NCBI RefSeq assembly: GCF_037392515.1
Contig: NC_090291.1
Span: forward strand, 28,878,001-28,942,000
DNA length: 64,000 bases
Source: Haliotis asinina
Lineage: Eukaryota; Mollusca; Gastropoda; Lepetellida; Haliotidae
Reading direction: 5' to 3'
The first letter of the stretch is position 1; every line of letters begins with the position of its first letter. This document shows, one piece after another, positions 47,601 to 58,676 of the stretch. The translations under genes and the position numbers were made by a program. The notes under the pieces are model-generated. The model had not been told where the DNA came from. It searched no databases and worked only from the letters and a program-made list of their open reading frames with translations.

Positions 47601-47992
47601 ACACTTCAATACGTATAAATAATTATTGTGATCACACCTTTCAATATTTCTGAATAATGCTTGGACATGTTTTGGACCTTCTTATTGGTTTTCAGCGCAT
47701 TTGTTTTTCTGACATCTAACCAATACTTCTTTAGTTACAATGAACTGGGTATTTCAGTAAAAGGTACAAATTCACTCATATCATACCTTGCATTTTCTAC
47801 AGGATTTGTTGATTTTTTACCGTTTCCTTGAGTCATAAAAGTGTGTCTAGTGGGGTTACTGTTTCTTTCTCCAATCCTTGGACTAGATTTATCACTATTG
47901 GCAGTATTGTCAACAGTGTTGGTGTGCTGTTTATTTTTATGTTTATCCAAGTATCCAGTCAGATGTTGTCTGTGGCGGGATGAACTTGCCAT
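35643..47992 (-). CDS. FBXO15: F-box protein, FBXO15-like
   Basis: Fifteen exons join in phase to 532 aa (human about 510): 47992-47787, 46739-46653, 46247-46143, 45653-45546, 44636-44544, 43313-43104, 42812-42674, 41283-41201, 40605-40550, 40314-40212, 38934-38799, 38164-38103, 37696-37659, 37202-37117, 35729-35643. All use GT-AG. The F-box starts at residue 99 ([26 protein letters not shown]), continuing LLWERIF. Family marks that I recall from FBXO15: MHPYTGLP with [27 protein letters not shown], and the C terminus [15 protein letters not shown]-box proteins bring substrates to SKP1-CUL1 ubiquitin ligases; mouse Fbxo15 is an Oct4/Sox2 target in stem cells. The exon 10 donor is the least certain: GTATTC at 40211 keeps the frame, the stronger-looking GTGAGT at 40215 does not. 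Introns hold SINEs, a MITE and tandem repeats. Open frames on the plus strand here are shadows. Confidence 0.92.
36058..36187. repeat. 26-bp minisatellite, five copies
   Basis: The unit is 'caacactcagttatccaaca' plus 'tgtata'. Copies start at 26-bp spacing from about 36061, and the last copy has two changes. It lies in the last intron of the F-box gene. Confidence 0.9.
36222..36372 (+). mobile_element. SINE family 2 copy, diverged
   Basis: 'gcaacccgtgcttgttgtaa', 'gggattgggtggtcag', 'acatggctgacac', 'ctggtccagattta' and 'aacattgctgaatgc'. Confidence 0.65.
36768..36983 (+). mobile_element. SINE family 2 copy
   Basis: 'aacaacccatgcttgtaaga', 'ggtggtcaggcttgctgact', 'gtagattgatgctcatg', 'cactggattgtctggtcca' and 'tggtgggtgtggcgttaaac'. 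Nearly full-length, in the same intron as the copy at 36222. Confidence 0.8.
39428..39775. repeat. Degenerate tandem repeat, about 33-36 bp unit, ~10 copies
   Basis: Variants of 'agtattgggatacaaatcgt' plus 'atcacacccat' repeat irregularly in an intron of the F-box gene. Confidence 0.8.
40395..40510. repeat. Dispersed repeat, second copy of the 8256 element
   Basis: 'ctttagaaagtggtcaaat', 'tttgggattacactttct', 'gtaaagtacaaattctagta' and 'gagtcccatccggaattcga'. It lies about 40-150 bp inside the intron after exon 9 of the F-box gene. Confidence 0.6.
40794..40903. mobile_element. ~110-bp MITE, copy 2
   Basis: The ends 'ctttcacaaagcaac' and 'gctttgtgaaaag' are inverted. Inner segments 'actaaggttaacctta' and 'aaggttaccttagtg' are shared with the copy at 7674-7790. 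It lies in the F-box gene intron between exons 8 and 9. Confidence 0.7.
45262..45377 (-). mobile_element. SINE family 1 copy, truncated
   Basis: 'gcatatgtgggttattgaac', 'ctgggtctttggtgtgatg' and 'ttaaccactaggttacccca'. The 3' part of the element is missing. Confidence 0.7.
46851..46920 (+). mobile_element. tRNA-like SINE head
   Basis: 'gtcagttagttagctg' resembles an A-box/D-arm, 'ttgggctaacaatccaaa' an anticodon arm and 'gtcgtgggtttgaggc' a T-arm with B-box. The acceptor stem does not pair well, so this is a tRNA-derived repeat rather than a functional tRNA. It lies in intron 1 of the F-box gene. Confidence 0.45.
47215..47490 (+). promoter_or_regulatory. TATA/E-box/CCAAT promoter-like block with a 21-codon ORF, possible Crypton-like 5' end
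   Basis: Within intron 1 of the F-box gene, on the opposite strand: an inverted CCAAT (GATTGG, about 47221), CACGTG (about 47230) and TATAAAAG (about 47283). An ATG near 47422 opens [21 protein letters not shown], then a stop. The KRFATTSE start resembles, from memory, the N terminus of tyrosine-recombinase or Crypton-related proteins common in mollusc genomes. No recombinase domain follows, so at most this is a fragment. Confidence 0.3.
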
Positions 47993-48428
47993 ATTTCCCT
48001 TCTGTCGGAACGTTGGTTCGCAAGGCGTGTTTATCGTCTGAATATTCTATGTTTCACCAATATCCCAACATAGTTGTCGATGTAACCCATGTAAACAAAC
48101 ATTCCGGATACGGAAATACAGCAATAAAAGACGGAAGCAATAATTACGTCAATGATATAGAGCAGTGCAGTCGCAATTGTTAGCTTCTTCATATCTGAAA
48201 TTTAACTTAAAAGAAATAAATAAAAATAAATAAAAAATATATCAATGAAAACGTAATATGTCGCATATTTTCATGTATTAATTCCCGTCCGGTTAATGTA
48301 TCATAATTCAGCGCATGCGTCAACGTTTCTCAACCTCATAAGCAAGAGAGGTCCAGGAAAAGGATAATAAAATGACAACATCTTGTAAAATTTATAGATA
48401 CAGTTCACAATAAATGGAGAAATAGACA
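47993..48428. promoter_or_regulatory. Shared divergent promoter of the F-box and C2H2 genes
   Basis: The two start codons face away from each other across 436 bp. An NRF1-like core GCGCATGCGT lies at 48311-48320. Two ETS-like cores lie near 48103-48117 (TTCCGGAT and CGGAAAT). There is no TATA box in a useful position. NRF1 and ETS sites without TATA are typical of animal bidirectional promoters. The sites are seen; their use is inferred. Confidence 0.6.
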
Positions 48429-51400
48429 ATGGAAGAGTCGAGTGAAGGATCTAATAGCGGAGAACTGAACTCAGAGGACATCATACCCGACACTGAAGAA
48501 AGCAATGGTGGGTTTTCCTGTTCCCTGTTAAGAACAATCCATATTATTCCCTAAAATTGGCTAAATCATTTAGTAAATGTGATGTTGCCAGTCGGTTTGT
48601 TATTGACAAACGTATAAGAGCATAATGTGTTAGTTGTTAAGGTTAGACTGTACTTTACTGGTCTTCGGAAGTTAGTCCCGAGTACTGCATTTTACCGGGT
48701 GCACTTTTTCAGATTAATTAGCGCTCTCTAAATATCGGAAAGGGTACCAGACCCTAACCCAGTGTTTGCCCTAGACATGACAATTTAGGAGTCACCATGA
48801 CCAGGCCAGGTATTTAATCAGCACTGTGCAGAGAACTTGCAAACAATAAACTAAGCAGTTTTAAACCACAGCAAATTACAAGCTTGGATTATCTGAACTT
48901 AGGGTTCGGTGGCATTACGTCAACAGTGACGCAGGCTTTTGAATTCATTTCGTATTTGGGAGTGCCTTTAGAATACAGCACCATAGCTTGGACCGGACCG
49001 GACCAGACCTAGAGCCCGACCCTGAACTGACCAAACCTAACAAGAGTATTATGACCTGTTTTTAAAGTATGTGGGGATGTATTCTAAAGATAGGCCCATT
49101 GAAGATAATTTGTGCATCAAATATGCATGTTTTTGTGTCATGGCAAACACTGCTAACCTCAAGCCCTAACCCAGATCCAAAACCCTAACCTGAAGGATCA
49201 TAAAGTGTGCCTAACCCTAACCCTAACCCTAAGGATTGTTAAAGGTGGAGGCACTATAGTATGATAACTGCTCTGCAGTTCTGGCTGGTAAACTGCATTC
49301 TAGTTAGGTTGGGGTTAGGACTGTTTTAGGTTTGGGTTATTGCTAGGATTAATTGCTGAAGGCAGGGACCCTTAAAGTGCAGATGTCATGGGTAGACTGC
49401 ACTTTACGGGTTACTGGAAGATAGGGTTAGGGTTAGAGAGAGTACTGCACATATCTTTTTCAGATTAAGTCATTAATTAGCGCTCCCTAAAGATCTGAAA
49501 TGGTACCAGACCCTAACCCCATGCCCTAGCCCTAATCTCAAAGGGTTAAATTATACAACATACATGTTACGATCACCATGTGTGTGTATGGATATGCTTA
49601 AATTTTCATGCCGTGTTGACCCATGATTTAGTCTTCATGGCATTGTCATATGCAGCCAACATATAAATGACAAAATGTTAGTAAATCAGCGCCTGAATTG
49701 GGTGTGATGTTGATGCTCAGCCTAATAAAAAAAAAGTAATATTGATAATTGCATGTAGAAACAAAAACCCAGCCAGAACTTGAAAATTGGTGCTTGTACC
49801 TGCACTGTCATGTAAACTTTGATCATGGTAATATGTAGATAATTATCATCCCTTACGATGAACTAAAACAGTAAGTGCTCATACTGACAGGTGGGTGCAG
49901 GTTAAAATCAGCAGAATGTCACACAACCCTTCTAGGTTATGCTAGAATGTAACCTCATATGTTAAAAAAAAACACTTCCAAATGTCATGCTAACATGATA
50001 CCTTATGTTTTTAATAGAGATAGAAATGATTTTAGTGGTATTTATACTCTTTTCAATGGGAATATATTTTAAGGGCATGTTTCTACACAGCAATTACTGG
50101 TACATTTTTGTCATCTGCTTATTCTATTTTTGGCAATGTGGTGGGGTCATTAAGGATTTTGCTCATCACAGTGAAGACCTGAGGTCAATTCCTCCACATG
50201 GATATAATGTGTTAAGCCCATTTCTGGTGTCCCCAATAGTGATATTGCTGGAATATTGCAAAAAGCGTGGTACAACCAAACTCAATGACTATTGTAATGT
50301 TATCCCCAGCAACAGGTTTTGTTATGGGGCATTAAAATGGACTCCATCTGTGCGTCCATGCACATTCGTTTTTTCTGAAGCAGAGGCTGAGAACTGTAAA
50401 ACCGTTTAGTGTTTCTTGACCAAACCTGGCGTGTAGGTTGGCCTAGTGGTTTAACTGGTGCCTTTTGGTAGTTTTGGATTTCTGAATAAAATCATTTTTG
50501 TGTTTCCATGGCAACATGTTTGTCTTTGATGTTAGTGCTCCTTTCTGGAGCAGAACTTAAAGACCTTTAAAAACTCCCCTTTCAGATATACGCCAAAACA
50601 TTGACGTAAATTATAAGTAGCTGACATATTCATGAAGATTATTTTGTCTTTGGAGGGAATATTGATGACTTTGTCTTCTTGTTGCAGATAAGTCATGTTC
50701 CCCAGCTGGCCTCAGCATTCATCAGTGTGGAATCTGCAATGCCAGCTTCCCTCTTCTTATTCAGTATCTCAAGCACAGAATAGATCGTAAGTGTTTATGC
50801 ATAGGATGGTAGTGTCAGGTGAGCTTGTTCATCCAATCACTACGATACATTAAGCCAAGTATTCAGAGTCTCACACTTGATTTCAGTGTCAAGAAAATGG
50901 ATACGAACATGCTGTTCTGAAAGTTAAAATATAGAATCCTCTACATATACTAATCTGAAGAAGTTATGGATCATCTCATTCATCATATTACTACTCCAGA
51001 TCGAGGCTGTAATGAAATAAAGTTAGTTGTTTTTGAAATCTGACGTACAGGGGGTGGGAAGGTGGTAAAGGATCTGACTTTAATGTCAGGATGTTACATA
51101 TTGTTGCAGATGCAGGTCCACAGAGTGGGGTGAGCTGTGAGCTGTGTGGTACAGCCTACTCCCGTCCATCCCCGTTGCGGGAGCATTACAAGAAGAAACA
51201 CAGGATCAGTTTCAATAGCAAACCACCCTTGCCAAAGTCTTCGGATAAACAAGCATTGACTCTAGTTGAGCCGGATTCACAAGGGAGACGATTCAGTTTA
51301 GACTGTAACGATTCCCAACCTGACACTGATGATAGCAGTGGAACTAAGACTATTCACGTTGTCATCACAAGGGAAGATGATGACGAGAAGACACAGTATG

Positions 51401-52815
51401 ACCAAGAACAAGACGGAAGTGACTGTAGTTCAAATGAAAACATTATAACTGAGAGTAAGCACTTGGGAGAAGGTGATAGAGAAGACATTATAAAAGAAAC
51501 CTTTCAGAATGACATTGACAACAAAGTCGATGAACTGCAGACTGATGGGGATGTTGACAGGATGGATGTTGATGAGACTAGGTGTGAAGCTGAAGCAGTG
51601 TCTTCAGAATCAAACAAAGACACAGATTCAACTGCTAGTCCCGGAAAGACTTTGAGTGCTCAGCAGTCTTTGCAGGGTTACAATGAAGCTGAAGACTTCC
51701 ATTTTGTACTGCTGAAAAACATGATCAATGGGAATTCGTTCAAGTACAGTAAAGATAGGTTTAAGTGCTTGCATTGTGAGTTTCAGAGCTACTGGAGGAA
51801 CTCAATGTGTACTCACATGAAACAGATGCATAGAGACATGATGTCAATACATCAGAACATACAGATCAAACCACCTGAAGCCCAGTGTAACCAAGGCGAT
51901 CAGAGCATCATGAAGATGTCAGATTATATTGCAAATTTAAAACAGAAGAAAACAAAACCAGTTGAGTGTAGAATACGAAGTGTTGAGAAGCAGGACTTGC
52001 CTGGAGAGTACTGTTGTAGTAAGTGCGGCAAGGAGTTCAACAGATTACGGTATCTACGCAAACACATGTTAGTTCACAAATCTGACAAGAAGTACCTGTG
52101 TGACGAGTGTGGGAAGGCTTTTAAGACTCGCAGTTATTTGAAGACTCATTACCGAACCCACAAGTCACGGGAATATAAATGTAGCCAGTGCAACTTCACG
52201 TCTTCTGTTAATGCAGTCATTCACGCCCATCGTCAGCTACATAATGATGGCAGTGTTATATGTGATGTATGTGGGTTTGCCTACGCAGATAAGTCAACTC
52301 TGAAGAAGCACAAACTAGTCCATGACCCTAATCGTCCATTCCCATGCACGTTCCCAGGCTGTACATGGAGGTTTCGGACAGAGGTCATGCGTCTTGGCCA
52401 CTACAATTCCCACACAACAGAGGGCAAGTACCGCTGCAGCGTGTGTAGCTACATCTTCCGTCACAAGCACCATCTCCAGAGACATCAGAGCAACATGCAT
52501 GGCATCACCAACACCACCAATGTAACCATAGTTGAGGAGGAAAAGAAGGAAGAGAAACAGACCCCAGTCTCTGATATTCCTGACACAGTTAACCTAATTG
52601 TCAATTCCGATATGAGTCGGGATCAGTTGCAAAGTGCTCTACAGAATGGGCAGTTGGTGATTGCCACAGATAGTGAAGGGAATACAATAAACTACGAAGT
52701 AGCTGATATAACTATGAATGTAACTTATCACACACTTCTTGAGGAAGATTCCCAACTAGGGGATGCCCAGGCCATACTTCATGTAGCTACTATTGATTCG
52801 CAAGATCCCAGTTAA
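48429..52815 (+). CDS. C2H2 zinc finger protein, nine fingers
   Basis: Three exons, 48429-48507, 50688-50786 and 51110-52815, join with phase 1 introns to 627 aa. The start MEESSEGSNSGELN is acidic. Finger 1 (C40, C43, H56, H60) is completed only by splicing exon 2 to exon 3. Finger 2 is C69, C72, H85, H90. An acidic linker (about 100-260) leads to a single finger near 279-300 and six tandem fingers at about 361-523, one of them FPCTFPGC with an extra residue between its cysteines. The C-terminal 100 residues are acidic and hydrophobic with no known domain, perhaps an activation region. Probably a nuclear DNA-binding regulator. I could not match it to a named orthologue. Its promoter is shared with the F-box gene. 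Confidence 0.9.
48643..49540. repeat. Duplicated intronic segment with telomere-like repeats
   Basis: 48643-48779 and 49394-49535 share 'actgcactttac', 'ctttttcagattaa', 'attagcgctc' and 'ggtaccagaccctaaccc'. Between them, near 49207-49232, is a short (CCTAAC)n/(CCCTAA)n run of about four units, and GGGTTAGGGTTAG lies near 49426. Telomere-like hexamers are scattered through this first intron of the C2H2 gene. Confidence 0.7.
50134..50288 (+). mobile_element. SINE family 1 copy
   Basis: 'gtggggtcattaaggatttt', 'gaagacctgaggtcaattcc', 'cccatttctggtgtcccc' and 'gatattgctggaatattgc'. It lies in intron 1 of the C2H2 gene, 400 bp before exon 2. Confidence 0.8.
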
Positions 52816-53592
52816 TGGTTCTTGTTATTAGTAATGCTAGATGCTTGCTTTGTAACTTAGCAGAAAAGTCATGATACAAGACTGTTGGCAAAATGTTTCA
52901 GTGGAGCCAGGACTGAAGCAAATGAAACAGCTCAACAGTTGGATGAATCAAGGAGGTGGGGAGAAGAGTGCACTCATGGGTTTGAATCCAGGAATGGTGA
53001 TGATCCTTGGTGTGTCTGCACCATACAATTCCATGGTCTTGCTTGTCAGTTTCACTGGAACTGCTTAACATCTGTGGTCTGCATCACTCTGAGATTTTGT
53101 CCCTTGTAACTGCAAACGTATATGAACACTGCTTTTAAGTTTGCTCAGAGGAAATTGAAGAATCTAGTTCCAATGAAAACTGGTTCCTTTGAAGGAATAT
53201 TTTAACAAAGATAACTTGGAATCAAGCATGTGGAAAGTTTGAAAAGATTTCTGTACTATTTGCAATGATAGATTTTGCTTACTTTAATGAAGTGGTGGGT
53301 GTTTGTTTTCAGCCCACAAAACTATCCCACTCACAACAAAATAGAATCACATCAGCTCAGATGTGTGAATCTGAACATATTACTCAATTCCCAGTTGTGT
53401 CAGCTCAATCACTTTGGAAATTTGCAAGAAAATAAGTTTTTACACAGCTAGTGAGATGTATCACTTACAGTCATAGATAGATCATTTGCAGTCCTTCTTA
53501 AAGGTACTAGCAGAGGTTGCGTTACTGTATGTATTTACCATGATGTAACTTGCTGCAGTTCCAGAATGATGGCAAGAACTCAGGGAATGTGC

Positions 53593-53598
53593 AATAAA
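53593..53598 (+). terminator. Candidate poly(A) signal of the C2H2 gene
   Basis: AATAAA in 'gtgcaataaacag', about 780 bp after the stop codon. Another AATAAA follows near 54883. Which is used cannot be told from the sequence. Confidence 0.4.
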
Positions 53599-53709
53599 CA
53601 GTTTATAGTTACTTATGATTCTATGAGTGAACTTATAGAAGTCATGTGATAATCTCATTGTCATGTAGACTGATTCATGACTGTTATTTTCTACACTTGT
53701 ATACACCAT

Positions 53710-54345
53710 ACTAGTAAATAATGAATGGGTGAACAGGTGTTGATGTGAGTACAGGTGTTGAAGGATGATGTGTGTGCAGTTGTTGATATTTGACAGGTGT
53801 ACATGATGAGCGTACATTGTTTTGATGTGCTACAGGTGTAAAGGTGTTGATGTATGGTAGGTGTGCAGGTTACAGTGTTTGACAGTGTACATGTGTCAGT
53901 GTATGATGAGTGTACAAGTGTTGATGTATGACAGCTGTGCATGTCAGTGTTTGACAGGTGTACATATGTCGATGTACGACGAATGTACATGTGTCAGTGT
54001 ATGATGGGTGTAAAGGTGTTAATGTATGGCAGGTGTTGATTTTTGGCTGGTGTACATGTGTCAATGTATGGTGGGTGTACATGTCTCAGTTCATGATGAG
54101 TGTTGACGTATTACAGGTATGCAGGTGTTGGTATTTGACAGTGTACATGTGTCAGTGTATGAAGAGTGTACAAGTGTTGATGTATGACAGGTATGCATGT
54201 GTCAATGTTTGACAGGTATGTGTGTGTGTTGATGTATTATAGATGTAAAGGTGTTGATTTGTGACAGGTGTACATGTGTGCGTTACAGGTGTTGATGTAT
54301 TACAGGTATACAGGTGTTGGCGTATCACAGGTGTACAGGTTTTCA
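53710..54345. repeat. Degenerate GT-rich minisatellite
   Basis: Irregular repeats built from 'caggtgt', 'gttgatgtatgacag', 'tgtacatgtgtcagtgt' and 'atgatgagtgtacaag', with spacing around 18, 36 and 54 bp. Open frames on both strands reflect the repeat. Confidence 0.85.
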
Positions 54346-55574
54346 GGTGTTAATGCAGCACCCCGCAGTGGTGATCATGCTGTGAGCTGAAATACCATGT
54401 CTTGTGCTAGTCAGAAAAGATACAACATGGTGTTTATTCAGGCCAGAGACTCATCATGGACTTGCTACTATTTGCATGATGTTGGATGTGCAACGTACAA
54501 ACAAGTTGCCCCCAGATCAGAGAGTTATCTGAATGTGTTATTAAAAATAGTTGTCACACTGTTTCCAGTATCACGGAGAAACAAATTATACCTTTCTAAA
54601 TTAAACTTCTTTTCTTCTATTTCAGCATTTGTAAGTATGTACTATCCTCAGCATGATTATTGGTAGTATAAGGTTCAGTGTTATTAGTGTTATTTCCACT
54701 TCTCAGCACAAACCTGTTCACATGGATAACCATAAGTTTCTAGTATGTGTTCTTGATTACGTTACAAGTACTAGGCTACATCATATACATGGAAACATTG
54801 GAAGCAGTTGATCAGGCTTCAACACAACTGAATGTTTTGGAACAGGTACAAAACTTGTCATTAGTCAAGCAACAATAAAGGTAATGCATCAGAAAAATGT
54901 TCACGAATAAACATGAAAAAGGCTGTTTGTGTCTTGCACAAATGTGAGCAAGAATATTCTATTTATGCCATATTATGTAGATCTTTGGACAGCTGTTGAC
55001 ATTAGGTATTACATCTTATCGTTACAGTTGGTACATTGGAACTATGTTGTGTAGGAAACAGTATGTGCAGTTTCTCAGTAAAGCATTTAATTCCGATCCA
55101 TGTGTTTAGCTGTTTGGCTGGGATATCAATGAGAACCAAACACACCAGCTCTGGGATATTCTCTGTCAGTCTCTTGATTTGGAGGAATAAAGAACATAAT
55201 TAAACTCATCTCTGATTTCATTACTTTATTCATCAACAAACTGACCAAAAAGCTAAAGTGTTGTATCATCAATGGATTATATTGAAAGCATTGTTGACTT
55301 TTCAAAAATGCTCTTGTATTATCTTAAAACATTCCTTCTGAGTATATGTTCCCTGAGCATCAAAATCTAATGAAATTTTGTACGAGGGTTGGTACAGAAC
55401 TTGAACAGTCGATTTTAACAGTGATATAGGATACAGAATAGTCTGTAAAATGAAAACCCACGTCATCACAGGAATATCTGGTTGTTGGAATATTGGTGTG
55501 TGCAGAACAATTGCATCTCACAACCTGTTTCACTTGAACACCAACCTGTCATGATCTGGGTTAGAATGCGACTT
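54346..55574. other. Interval without a recognised feature
   Basis: AT-rich sequence downstream of the C2H2 gene. No SINE, tandem array or exon could be supported. Confidence 0.5.
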
Positions 55575-55770
55575 CAGTTACCCTGGTTGTTATGAGGCAA
55601 CTTGCGGGATATGGTGGTCAGACTCGCTGACTTGGTTATCATATCCAACTTGTGTAGTACGATGCTCATGCTGTTCGTCACTGGATTGACTGGTCCTGAA
55701 TCAGTTTTTTACAGACTGTGTCATAAAGCTGGAATGTTATTCAGCTGAGTGTTGAACAACAAATCAGACC
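55575..55770 (+). mobile_element. SINE family 2 copy, diverged
   Basis: 'gcgggatatggtggtcagac', 'tcgctgacttggttatcat', 'gatgctcatgctgttcgtca', 'ctggattgactggtcctga' and 'aagctggaatgttattc'. Confidence 0.75.
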
Positions 55771-56436
55771 AAACCAAAACTTGAACAGCAGTCTGGTTTT
55801 TGTTGTTTGGTATCATGATTCTCTGTGCAAGGATCAACTCAGAAATATGAAGGTTATATCTGTTGACTTAAGTAGATAATTATATGAGGACACATGTAAG
55901 GAATCCTTAATATACCTAAACTGAGATTTATGTAAAAAGATATATATTTCACATATAACACATTTTGACTTAAATGACTTTTTATTTTGGTTAAATGTTT
56001 GGGTGTAATTTAAGTAATTAATATTTGTTATTAAGCATACCCACTGTGACCTGTGCATATTGAAATTGCAACTTGGTAAAACCTTACTACAAAGAATGTG
56101 GGATGGAACTACTTTAAATAAAGAAGCTATAGGGAAATTTATTAGACTTGGCTGGCATTCTCTGCTTTAAGTGGTACTTGAAACAAAAATACAGAAATAT
56201 GAAGGCTTCATTTTGATTTCTTTCTAGCCATAACTAAGGTTCTATGTAGAAATCCTATACTGAACAGAAAAAGAAACAAAACTCTGGTTGTTGTCATTAA
56301 TAATGTCAAGTTTATAAATAGACAACATGAATGCTTACTTTTACGAGATTTTATATTTTCACAAATTATGTTTCTTTTGCTGTTCAGTATAGTTTGCATG
56401 TACATTGTATTATCTATGTTATACGTACATTCAAGA

Positions 56437-56662
56437 CTGGAGCAGTGGGAGAGCCTACTGGTTAAAGTGTTAATCATCACACCGAAGACACAGGTTTGAT
56501 TCCTCACATGGGCACAATGTGTAAAGCTCATGTTGTTCCCCATGGGGATATTACTGGAGTATTGCTAAATGTGGTTTGAAACTAAAGTCAGTCACTGTAA
56601 CACAGTGCCATCATATAGCTGGAACAGTGCTGAGTGCAGCGGGAAACTAAATTCATTCACAA
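56437..56662 (+). mobile_element. SINE family 1 copy followed by a SINE tail fragment
   Basis: 56437-56599 has 'gcctactggttaaagtgtt', 'cacaggtttgattcctcaca' and 'tgggcacaatgtgtaaagc'. It is followed directly by 56600-56662, 'atcatatagctggaacagtg' and 'gagtgcagcgggaaactaaa', which is the family 2 3' part. Confidence 0.75.
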
Positions 56663-56936
56663 GACAAAAATAGTAATGCTTTACAATCCCTGGCATCATG
56701 ATACAGCATATATCATATACTTAATAACTACTGAGAACTAGAACTCAAAGGATGGATCTCCAAGGTGATATGAAAGAATGACCTCCCTTTGTTCAGTGAG
56801 ACTGGAATGCTTAACCAGAGTGATGCAGACAAAATACTTGAAGTGACTAGGTTCATTGTTTACCTGGAATGGATCTTTTGCATGTAAATTTCTCGGAGAT
56901 ATAACTTTGCAAATTACCTCACTTAAACTGTCCCGT

Positions 56937-56992
56937 TGTCATAACTGGGATATTGCTCAATGTGGCATAAAACTAAACTCACTCACTTAAAG
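56937..56992 (+). mobile_element. SINE tail fragment
   Basis: Only the 3' end shared by both SINE families: 'aactgggatattgctcaatg' and 'tggcataaaactaaactcac'. Confidence 0.6.
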
Positions 56993-57364
56993 TGTGCTTA
57001 ATGTGCTCATTCGTCATCCAGGAATGTCTGTGCCATTCATGCTTGTAATTAATGGGTCGAATCTGTTTTCTTGTGCGATTATAATCCAGTCTCTAAAACT
57101 ACAATTTGTATCTATGAATGAAAACATAAACTGACAATCTAAAAAGCAAAATATCAAGAAGAATGGATAACATATATTTTTTAACAGGCCTCTACATATG
57201 CATAGGTAATCTCAAGTTATACTAACCCATGACAGATTTCATAAAATGTTCATTGCACAAATGTAAAACATATCTTGACGGTAATCAAAATTAGCAGACA
57301 TCTGCCTGTTGTTCTAACCTTTGATAGATGAGGACATTTTTGTGACTTATGCATCATGTATATG

Positions 57365-57776
57365 TTATAGTCAGATTGTGAAATTCGTGAAATGACTAAA
57401 AATGTCAGTCATTTTATGAAATTGATTGTGAGGATCAGCCATTTTGCATCATTCTGTTTAGCAACAATCAATATACTTCAGTTACTTCATGGAATTACAC
57501 TTCATAACTTAATCTACAAAATCTAATTTTGACAGCAACTGTTGCACTTCAGCTTGGCTTTGAAGCATTTACACCTGTTTGGTTGACAGTTGCTGTGTTC
57601 AGAGCAGCCACACCTCACAAACCCCTGTCCACCTCATATAGATGAAATGACTGAAGTATGTCGATTGATGTTGCAAAAAAAAAGATGCGAAATGGCAGAC
57701 CCTCTTAGTCATTTCATGAAATGAGTGAAATGTTTACTCATTTCACAAAATGACTGATTTCACAATCTGACTGTAA
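57365..57776. mobile_element. 412-bp TIR element without transposase
   Basis: The ends TTATAGTCAGATTGTGAAAT and ATTTCACAATCTGACTGTAA are inverted copies. Inner material also mirrors: 'gaaatgactaaaaatg' with 'tcagtcattttatgaaat' on the left, 'agtcatttcatgaaatgag' and 'ctcatttcacaaaatgac' on the right. A target duplication could not be fixed, so the superfamily is left open. The interior has no long open frame. It is a non-autonomous DNA transposon. Confidence 0.7.
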
Positions 57777-58509
57777 CATGTACAAAACCCCCCATTCCAC
57801 CTCAACATACTGCCACATATATGGTCTCTGTACAAAGGAATGATCATACACACTGAGATTCAAACACAAGAGTTACAAAGAGGTTCATCACCCAGAACTG
57901 TACTGAATCAGTTGTACACACAAATTCATCAAGAATACTGACAAGTTCATTTCAACACCAGATATGTACACTAATTTGTCAAGAAATCATATTTGTAGAT
58001 ATTTGCACAAGTAATTCAACCACAATCGTTCAAAACTGACTTGTTAATTTCCACACCAGCATCACAAATTCATCACCAATGCTAAATTTATTTCCTTCCT
58101 TCCTATACACAAGATATAATCAGCAGAAGATACATTAAGACAAAGGCCTTGCCCTTTGAGATCTGTTGTCAAAAAACTTCATTAATGCCAAATTGGAGAC
58201 ATTTTAAAGTTCATGATCTTCAAGTAAACAAGTCATCTGTGTACATAACCTTGCAACATGTTATTCACAAGAAGTTTGTATGAACATTTTCCACGGGTAA
58301 AGAAACAAGAGACTTTGGGACAATAAATCATATGTGGCTGATTGTTTGATAGAGCAGGGATAACATAATATTACTGAAATCTAAAATTATGTTAATTTAT
58401 GGAAAGAGAATGCCTTAACTTGTCAGTCAAAGAGATATTCCTACAGCACATCCTTCATTTCAGTACCGGTATCTTTCACCATCCACCCTCCTTATGATAC
58501 TCAGTAATG

Positions 58510-58676
58510 AGGGGCAGTAGGGTAGCCTAGTGATAAAGTGTTCACTTGTCATGCAAAAGACCTGGGTTCAATTCTCTGCATGGGTACAATGCATGAAGTC
58601 TATCTCTTATGTACCCTGCCATGATATTGCTGGAATAGTGCTAAAAGCAGTGTAAAACCATACTCACTGACTCACT
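58510..58676 (+). mobile_element. SINE family 1 copy
   Basis: 'ggcagtagggtagcctagtg', 'ataaagtgttcact', 'gacctgggttcaattctctg' and 'gatattgctggaatagtgct'. Full-length, ending 'actcactgactcact'. Confidence 0.85.
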
